DNA from: Phoronis australis
Lineage: Eukaryota; Phoronida; Phoronidae
Length of the DNA stretch: 64,000 bases
Direction of reading: 5' to 3'
Assembly (NCBI GenBank): GCA_002633005.1
Contig: NMRA01000019.1
Coordinates: 1,533,759-1,597,758 of the forward strand
A model generated the notes under the pieces. It worked only from the letters and a program-made list of their open reading frames with translations, searched no databases and was not told the origin of the DNA. Positions 56,603 through 64,000 of this stretch are shown here, one piece after another (positions within the stretch are counted from its first letter, which is position 1; each line of letters starts with the position of its first letter). Position numbers and translations under genes: made by a program.

Positions 56603-57387
56603 GTGAAGCTTGAATGCGCCCAGTTGTTCCTGCACGCAAACGATACCGCTCAGAAAAATAAAGACGATGAACTGTAATCTGTTTTTGAAAAATGTACACT
56701 GGTAATTACGACTCCAAGGTAATGTTGGCAACGAATAAGCCTATGCAAAGGGAAATTAGATCATAACCGATTGTAAACATGGTTTCAAATACGGAGGTTA
56801 GTAGAATTCCATTAACCACCTTTGGCGTTTGAAGTTAATAATCTTTACATATTGTCGTTCATCAACATGCCCCATTTCTTAGAATTACATAATACAAATG
56901 AGTATTGGTGCAATACTCCTCTGATCGTTTGGTCAAAAGACAGAGAACAGCTCGCTCTTGCATTGGACATGCACGGCAACTGTGACTTCTTCGTGCAATC
57001 TTCATTGCACACTGGGACGATTGAATTTTGAGATTAAACTCGGGTGCCGGTCACTGGTTAAATCTGCAATTATCTCATTGGGAACTACACGCATGTCGTT
57101 CTATGGACTCAGACTAGGTCACAAATACATGTAGTGTTGAAGTCCACGGCTATTATATGCAAATTTAGTTTATACTGTTTGCCACACAGTATACTATTAT
57201 TAAAACAAACAACGTCATCGTCCAAGGTAAAATTCAAATAAGCACGCATGCGTATGCATGTATGTGTTGTAGACTGTTGCAGCACAATCTTTGTACATGT
57301 ATTTTTATCTGATGACTTCATAGATGTTATTTTGGTTTCAGTTCACCGTGCGTTGCGGTTTCAAGTGTTCAAGCGTTGTGTTACAAA

Positions 57388-58045
57388 ATGGCCTTGGAGA
57401 GCAAAACTGATGAACGCCCCGACAAGAAGGATGTGTTGGAGGAAATATTGAAGCAAATGCGTGAAATTAACAAAAACACGAAAACTCCGGACAACGAAGT
57501 TTCCCACAAGACGCGCCAAGAACTTGACGGTAAAAAGGTATGCGTGCAATTTTCCATCTAAATGTCACGGTGATGTAATAACAGAACTCAAGTTCGATCT
57601 GTCACCACGCCACTGCCTTTCTCATGGGGACTGGCATTAGCATTAAATATAGAAAAATCGCAATGAGGAAAATCGACATTAAGTAATGTTAATCACCAAA
57701 TCTTTTCAGGTGACCGTGTATGTTTATACAATTATAATAGCTATCGGAGATGTTGACAGCGTGAAGCAACTGTTCGATGCAGAAGTGTGCATCAGCTTCA
57801 GGTACGAAGAACCACTTTTTGAAGGAAAAGATTTGAAGGTGAGTAAATGATTAATTTTCATGGTAATTTTGCCTTGAACACACAAACATAATGCTTGCTT
57901 TAGGATAATTTGCGTAATGGGATTGACATTTTTTATCTCCAATCTGTTTAGGTTGTCAAAATTCTATGTTGCACCCAAAATTCAAATTGAGTTCCCGAGG
58001 ACCAGATTATGTATTTCGGGCGTCTTCAAGATTTCACCTCGCTGG
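57388..58045 (+). CDS. probable Cys-loop receptor-like ligand-binding domain, partial gene (three exons)
   Basis: Exons 57388-57537, 57710-57838 and 57952-58045. Exon 1 (50 codons, after a possible UTR acceptor at 57341) is charged and helical: 'KKDVLEEILKQMREINKNTK'. Exon 2 (43 codons) reads 'VTVYVYTIIIAIGDVDSVKQ', then 'LFDAEVCISFRYEEPLFEGK', the pattern of the first strands of pentameric ligand-gated channels ('V-x-V ... I-G-D-V-D-x-V-x-x-x-F-x-A-E-V'). Exon 3 reads 'FYVAPKIQIEFPRTRLCISG', resembling the W-x-P-K-I-x-I-x-N region. No signal peptide is seen, as in bacterial-like members reported in invertebrates (from memory). Exons 1 and 2 join in frame; exon 2 to exon 3 is off by one base, so a microexon, alternative site or frameshift must be assumed. 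The remaining exons (Cys-loop, membrane segments) were not found. Confidence 0.5.
57710..57838 (+). CDS. Cys-loop receptor-like gene, exon 2
   Basis: Acceptor AATCTTTTCAG, donor AAG|GTGAGT, both phase 0. It is the most diagnostic of the three exons: a beta-strand-like VTVYVYTIIIAI, the GDVDSV turn, then FDAEVCISFRYEEPLFEG, where family members commonly have F-x-A-E/D-V...W-x-x-P-x-L. Confidence 0.55.
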
Positions 58046-58189
58046 GTAAGTTTGAGAGGCTGCCGGCACGTGCACTGTCTAGGGGATTTTATGGCAAACA
58101 GACATTTCAGTTAACAAGATGAAAATTTGACAATTTTCTTTCCAAGTAAGCCAAACATATGCATTTACATTCAGTTTAAGGGCTTTGAT

Positions 58190-58385
58190 ACGCCGTAAAA
58201 TGTAACAATTTCGTATAATGTAACAAGTGTTACATTTTACGTCATTGTTATATTTTACGTTGCTAGGCCTCTCCTAAAATGTGACAAGTTGTTATATTTT
58301 ATGTAATTGTTACAATTTATGTCGAATGCACATGCAAGAAATTTATCATTGTTACATTTTACGAAACCAACGTCATATTTCATGA
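58190..58385. repeat. cluster of direct and inverted TGTTACATTTTACG motifs
   Basis: 'cgtaaaatgtaaca' at 58194 and its exact complement 'tgttacattttacg' at 58228 and 58350, with near copies at 58246 ('tgttatattttacg'), about 58273, 58290 and 58308. At least seven occur in under 200 bases. The region can fold back on itself in several ways and is non-coding. Confidence 0.85.
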
Positions 58386-58399
58386 GTTTGCTTGATATT

Positions 58400-61300
58400 T
58401 GTCACAAGGAAGAAATTCGTTCGCACACTTAACGCATTCTTTCTCGGACTGTGTGTCGGAATGAAATTCTATCAAATGTGCCAGGTCGAACTTATGTGTC
58501 CCTATATGATTTCCATGGTTGTTTAACATGAGTAGTTTTATAGTATAGTCAAAAAAGCACGCCTCACTAAGGTGGCGATTTATGCTTTTGAGGCTTGGTG
58601 ACGAGAAATTTACAAGTCAGAATCCTAGTATATTTTTAAGGGAATCGCCGGACTATCACATGTGATAATGGCTTACATCATCTCTGAAATTTGCTGTAGA
58701 ATGATACCAATAAATCGAAACTAACGTGATTGATGAAGCAATTTTAAATGAAGATCATTGAAAATTGGTATATTTGAATTCAAACGCAAGGTAATTTCTA
58801 GGACGGTTTTAATGAAACAGAACTGACAATAAGTACTCGAGCACATTTCATGTCAAACAATAACAGTATCTTCTGTTTTCGAATCAATAACGCCTATGAA
58901 ATTCTGCATTTGAACTTTGTTTGGTTTTTGGAAAAAAGTATAAAATTTATCACATACAGATGGCAAGGCTAAGGATTTTCATGAACTGGTGTTTAAGTAT
59001 TTAGAAATTCATGTAATTGAAGGTTTCTTGTGCCCATCTTGTCAGTGGTGAACGTCGTCAGCGTGCGCAGAAGAGGCATATCCTAACCAAAACTCAGCTA
59101 AAAAAAAACGATCAGTGTCATCTTGAAGCTTGGGGACGAGGCTTGCATTGCCATGGAAAGATCTTTTGCTTCATCAGCGACACTCAATGAAATTTGATTT
59201 CCCATGACGTACGTGTTGCAGGGCTCGACGCTTAAGTAGCATAACGTGAACTCGCTAAATGCTACCTGGCAAAACAACCAGGGCGGCAAAGGGGATCTGG
59301 TGTCACCAAAGTATGATATTAGCACACGGGGATTGCTAAAACCCCTGTCCCGACAGCAATACGTACACGTACATGTACAGTAGTTTCAATGATGACATTA
59401 CTGAAATGAAAATCCGTCGAACTATGCAAATCTTCTCTGACGGCAATGAGCTTGGCACGATTTTTTATTAGTTGTCGAACAGAAAATAAGAAGTGATCGT
59501 TTGCTTAATAACGACAATTTCCTGCCTCTCGACGGCCCAATATCCAGTGCAGGCTCTTGTCCCGAGCCAATGGTATCGTCGTTCTACCGCTAGTTTGCTG
59601 TCAGTATTTGTAGTATGCATCTCCGCACCAAAGCTAGTACAGATCTTGCTGTTCTTAGAATTTTGTCGCCAGTCCTTCCCTGATGTGGATATGAATCTAC
59701 TGTATTCTATGCATGGCACATGACGGTATTGGGGGGACGTTGTAAAATGTATGCCGTAGCTGCATATACATGTATTGCTACATCCGTACAGTACCAAATT
59801 TTAGCCCAGAGACCGATAAGCAGCTTACGTCCAAATCATACTCAGCTGTTGGGCACCGAGGCTTCAGGTAAATTTCTATAACATACACGTTGATGTCATA
59901 CAATATATGCCAGTTTATACTGTATCAAATTGGTTGAGGATGTTTCTGGGGCGATGGAAGGGGCTACAAATTATGGGCGGTGTGATTAACGTCCCAACTA
60001 TTTATTTCTTGTGGTATGAAAGAAACAAAAGCAATGATTTATTCAAAAGTACTTGTATTTCTGGTGTCAAAGGTTGTTTTGGTTGCTGGAGACTATCTTT
60101 AAACTGGTTTAAATAGCATTTAGGCCAGGTTGAAGGAAATCTGCATTTTTAAGTTTAACATTTACAAAAGCAGCCGATTTCACAGGCTAGTTTAAAAACA
60201 CTCGTTGATGATTTCAATCTTGTCTTACTAAACCCGGTCTACTTTAGGCCTAACTCAAAGTTCACCAACGAAGGCCGAAAGCCTGGTTTTATTAGACAAG
60301 GGAGCAGGTTAAGGGAAACCAGGTTCAAAGTACCCACCACACGCTACTGTTTCGATTGAGATTAAGTCATCAATTAAACTACTGACGTGCTTCAAGGAAA
60401 ATTTGATTATGTGGGAATGTAATATATATACATACACACAAGCATGCATGCATTATTTCCGAGTAATATTCACACCTTGTATTTATCTTTGTCGGTCCTC
60501 TTAAATTCTCCACTGGCAACAAATGGAGTGGAGCTTTGACAGAAGAATCAGAGGTGATGTCGTCACCAGGGTGGCCCGTAATGTTTACAACAACGATACA
60601 TGTACATCGCACTTGACTCGGTATTCTGAAGAGTTCGAGGTTCACCTTGCAACACATACCGGCCTAAAAGTAGAACTTTGTTCAACTCCAGTTTAGATCA
60701 AGTCAAATCCGTTTTCCATTCCACCAACAATGTATTATTCCTTAGACCTGTATAAAAGTCTGAACACAAGCTTAGATTTAAACTCGATTACCTCAAATAT
60801 AACACTGTTGAAATTTAAAACTTGGGTGGTGTACGTGTGCTCAACCGTGCAGCTTAAAGACGATACGGTGTGCACCACCGACGAAAATTCAGAGCGAGAA
60901 TAGACTCTTTTCAAGTTTACTACGTCAAGCACGCAAACGCAGAACATAACATGCGGCAAGTTGTCCTTCGTCTCCACAGAATGCGATTGAGTGAGCAGAG
61001 TGTCATTGCTGTAAGTATTACTTAGGGGGGTAAAGACTGCTTCTCATACGGTTCTGTGGATTGACCTCCACCTCCTCTAGTCACAGTGGCAGATTTAACG
61101 GTGACCGGGTACCGGTTCTCCCCCATCCTTTTAGCTGCTGACAAAATAGTAATTGGTAAAATGACACCAAAGATAATTTGGGCATTCATTGTTTTCGGCC
61201 AATCATGGGCGAACATTTTAGTGCATGCGCGTGTTTTGGCTCCAGGTATCACAAGTTCAAACTTTTGGTGGACATGTGATGAAAGTTTTATTCTAGGTTT

Positions 61301-62390
61301 GAGTTTTGAGTTTGTCCATAGTCTTTGAACTGTTGCGGCGTTTCTCCGATTGCGGGGATTGTGCAGCTAATCTAGACTAAATTCTTTCAAATCTGCTGCT
61401 TTCGTTGAGCTGATTTGGCGCCTGTTTTCTTGTTTTTCAATAAATTTAACTATCAGGCGTGTGGGGAAAATTCATGACAAAATCTTTTAGTTCTTTTCAA
61501 CTAGTTTCTATAAGTAACAGGTCAACCTTTAAATGCCTGCACTGGTGCTACTACTGTGTGCCATTCACTCCATCATGAACTAAGTAAGATTGAACCACTT
61601 CAGCAGTTTCTTACACGTAGTTGTGTTAAGACAGATCGTTACAGTTGGGTGTCGTGTTTAGTTTCAGCCTTTCCCTGGTCAAACAAATGCAAGCTTTCAG
61701 GCTTTTAAAACTATTAATGAAATGTAAGTCATGACTAAAATTAAACCAGGTTTAGTAAGATCGAGTTTAAATCTTCAGCCTTCTCTTGGAGTACACCACC
61801 TTTACAAAGTTGACCGTGAAAATTTTACCGTTACCCAGCGCTTGTTGGGAGGATCAATTGATGTCACGTTCACTGGGAGCTTCGATCCCTGTCTGAACTC
61901 CCTCAGGTGGTAGATCGCCATGTTGATCATGCCTTGCCTAGTAGCAGATATTATTGTACTTAGTCTAGACCCAATTTGACGCTAACTCGGATGGTGTGCT
62001 GCCTTCCGTAGGACTTTTTTGTCTTGGTCATTGTTGACAAGCCTTGGCTTTTTCTTATGTAGACAAATACATTAGCTGCAAAAGGACCTGCTGCCGATTT
62101 TTAGTGGAAATATCAGCTTGTGGTGCCTTTGCTTACACGATCTCCTCTTTGTTCTTCATAATTTAGGCGCCTCCTATCGGTGGCCTACTTCACCCTGGTT
62201 TTCAATGGAGCGGTCTGTTCGAATAGTACCACTTGGTACGTTGCGTCAGAAAACAGAGGTATGTCTGATCACAAAGATGTCTGAGCATGGTGCTGGCTTG
62301 GCTCCATAAGACCGTAAAAATCTTGCAATGGATTGCAGTATGACTAATTCCCTGGACAGCTGTCTTTGCTTGTCGCTGTCAGTGCTGCGT
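58400..62390. other. no gene recognised
   Basis: Further exons of the Cys-loop-like gene may lie here, but none could be recognised. Open frames (for example the minus-strand 59797-59468 and 60657-60379) show no known domain. Confidence 0.4.
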
Positions 62391-62392
62391 TG

Positions 62393-63030
62393 GTAAAAAT
62401 TAGACGTACTGTAAGTTGGCGCCCAAAGCCCATCGTATAGCATTGAGCACTGAATTTTAAAAGTGACTGGATCTCTCAAAACCTGACTCACACACAGGTA
62501 AGCATGAGTGGGTTGGCCTATTTACATAGAGTCTGCAGTGGCGGATCTTGGATGTCGGAGAAACAGAGTTGAACCACACATTTTCAAAAGTTTGCGTGCA
62601 TCCCAAACGGTCTCTGAAGGGGGTCCAAGCACAATTACAGTATATTGGAAAATAGAAGTGTAACGCCCAGAAACGATATGCCGGCGGCCACTTTTAGTCG
62701 CTCATGGGCTGTTTCCTCGGGGTCTTAACCCTTACTCGGCGAGCATACATGTGTGCATGGTGATCGCCGAAATGTTCCGCAATAACGCTGTTGTCATTGT
62801 ACCGCATTGATGCCGTATGCTACCGTATCGAGACTACGCTACACAATATATCGTCACTTACGGCGCACAGACGCTACGTTAAAATGAAAAAGGTAGAAAG
62901 GTGTTGCTATGATAAAATGTAAAAAGGTGGTTGGCTTCAACTACGTGCGCTTACGCCCCACTATACCGTAGCTTACGGTAGGCAGGCGCTACATGTACGT
63001 TGAAAAGCAAAAAGGTAGTTGGCTGCGTTT
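62393..63030. repeat. dispersed repeat, copy 2 (first copy at 12985-13700)
   Basis: Same block order as copy 1, including 'gagtctgcagtggcggatct', 'ggatgtcggagaaa', 'gcgtgcatcccaaacggtct', 'acgctacgttaaaa' and 'aaaagcaaaaaggtagttgg'. It differs by small indels and lacks the poly-C with the candidate right terminus. It ends about 230 bases before the THAP exon. Confidence 0.75.
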
Positions 63031-63256
63031 ACACAGCACTGGTAGCTGCACTTGTTTCCCAGACTTTCTGAAATAGTTTGACTGAAGTTTCTTGCTTTTT
63101 GATCTTGGTTCACTTCTTATTTGTTGGTCAGTATGCCTTGCTTTTACCAAGGAGTGTAGTAGTATAGGAGAGTTCACTTGTGAGTTCGCTGTTACCGCTA
63201 CTACTAGCGCCGCCAAGTGATGAACAAGCAACAGTCAACCAGGAAGCGCCAAAACA

Positions 63257-63354
63257 ATGGGGAAGGACGCATTATGCAGTGCGATAAATTGCACTAATTC
63301 ATCCACGACAACCCCAGACGTGTCGTTTTTTAGGCTTTCTAAGGATCCGGAAAG
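63257..63354 (+). CDS. THAP-domain protein, first coding exon
   Basis: ATG in a good context (aacaATGG) opens 32 codons plus two bases to donor GAAAG|GTAAGT. The residues begin MGKDALCSAINCTNSSTTTP and continue DVSFFRLSKDPE(R). This is the N-terminal part of a THAP finger: Cys-x4-Cys, Asn after the second Cys, Ser-Phe-Phe-Arg-Leu, then a basic residue before the intron. In most THAP genes the next exon starts close to the conserved Trp. THAP proteins bind DNA and include transposase-derived regulators. The rest lies beyond the window or in the remaining 650 bases, where I see no matching exon. Confidence 0.65.
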
Positions 63355-63930
63355 GTAAGTATTATATGTTATTCAATAATATAATACATTGTCTTTCATT
63401 TTGTGTGTTCTGTTCACAGTTGTTAGACAAGTCGATCGCACGTCCCGGTGCCACTGTCTGTTGTTTGCAGTGTAGGCTAGGCCTACTGGTCAGCCGGCGG
63501 AAGGACTACTGATTAACGTACGATGTGATCGTCAGCTTTTTGGATACTTGCAGTCCATGTATTCCAAATCAAAATGTCACTCTAACGATCGCAGGGATAA
63601 TTTTAGGAAAACATAGCCATGACCATGGGTGAATATGAATCATCGTGGTGACACGGCCATGCGGGCACAATCACAGCCACAGGGACTCAAGTTTTCATTA
63701 GTCAAGTTAGAGACATAACGTAGAATTGTCGTGAGGACTTGACAGGTCACCTCATGGGTCTCACGCTCCACTGATTTATATACACTAGCTTGAAAAGGCT
63801 TTGCCCAGTTACACATTTTGTGTCATAAAACTGAGAGATAATCATACCTGCAGCTAATGCAGCTAGTAGAACTTGTCTCGTTTATCACATTGGTGTAGGC
63901 TCACAGAAGAACTGTGATTTTCTGTTGAGC
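63355..63930. other. intron of the THAP gene (presumed)
   Basis: No second THAP exon is recognised here. Confidence 0.35.
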
Positions 63931-63932
63931 CC

Positions 63933-63974
63933 AGACCGTCCGGAGTTGCACCATATACCAACTCCGGACGGTCT
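63933..63974. repeat. perfect 16-bp-stem hairpin, 10-base loop
   Basis: 'agaccgtccggagttg' (63933-63948) and its exact reverse complement (63959-63974) enclose 'caccatatac'. It is GC-rich compared with its surroundings. Confidence 0.9.
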
Positions 63975-64000
63975 CTCACGACGATTTAGCGTTATGGAAT

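Overview
This is a eukaryotic, animal nuclear window. Genes are sparse and split by introns with GT-AG boundaries. Noncoding DNA is rich in minisatellites, decayed transposons and tRNA-like repeats. There is one 273-base assembly gap (7590-7862). The gene content (an NGF-type neurotrophin, an intron-rich HAUS1, THAP-domain exons, a multi-copy HDFT/ADHALEH-type family) and the repeats suggest a marine invertebrate. A non-vertebrate deuterostome such as a hemichordate or cephalochordate is the best guess, but a lophotrochozoan is not excluded.

Layout: 1-2.4 kb holds a lone THAP-like first exon (1151-1195) and degenerate tandem repeats. 2.64-5.41 kb holds, on the minus strand, an intronless and broken copy of a large multi-copy invertebrate protein family. 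5.6-5.9 kb is a two-copy tandem repeat. 9.5-11.6 kb holds the first clear gene: a two-exon prepro-neurotrophin-like growth factor of about 240 residues with a furin site and the cystine-knot cysteines. 12-31 kb shows no gene I can identify. It carries a dispersed repeat (12985-13700), a tRNA-like SINE head (about 15975), a CA microsatellite followed by a near-perfect hairpin (about 22.0 kb), and three short-period tandem arrays (22.6, 25.1 and 26.0 kb).

31.1-48.1 kb is one gene. HAUS1 (augmin subunit 1) is recovered here as nine exons whose phases all join, giving 281 codons, very close to the 278 residues of human HAUS1. Its introns hold a 700-base 20-bp minisatellite, a truncated non-LTR retrotransposon on the opposite strand, an exact triplication of a 65-bp unit, and a 3.48-kb TIR transposon flanked by TTAA. 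That transposon carries a dead C2H2/transposase-like protein.

48-64 kb holds a cluster of short elements ending in a CAGxGGCGGAT motif (one with a 5-bp GTGAA target duplication), another tRNA-like SINE head, and three exons of a probable Cys-loop receptor-like ligand-binding domain (57388-58045). It also holds a cluster of TGTTACATTTTACG inverted motifs, the second copy of the 13-kb dispersed repeat (62393-63030), a good THAP-domain first exon (63257-63354) and a perfect 16-bp-stem hairpin at the right edge.

The genes show no functional linkage. I found no clearly new biological system. The most informative items are the invertebrate neurotrophin, the TTAA/TIR transposon inside HAUS1, the Cys-loop-like gene and the palindromic repeats.
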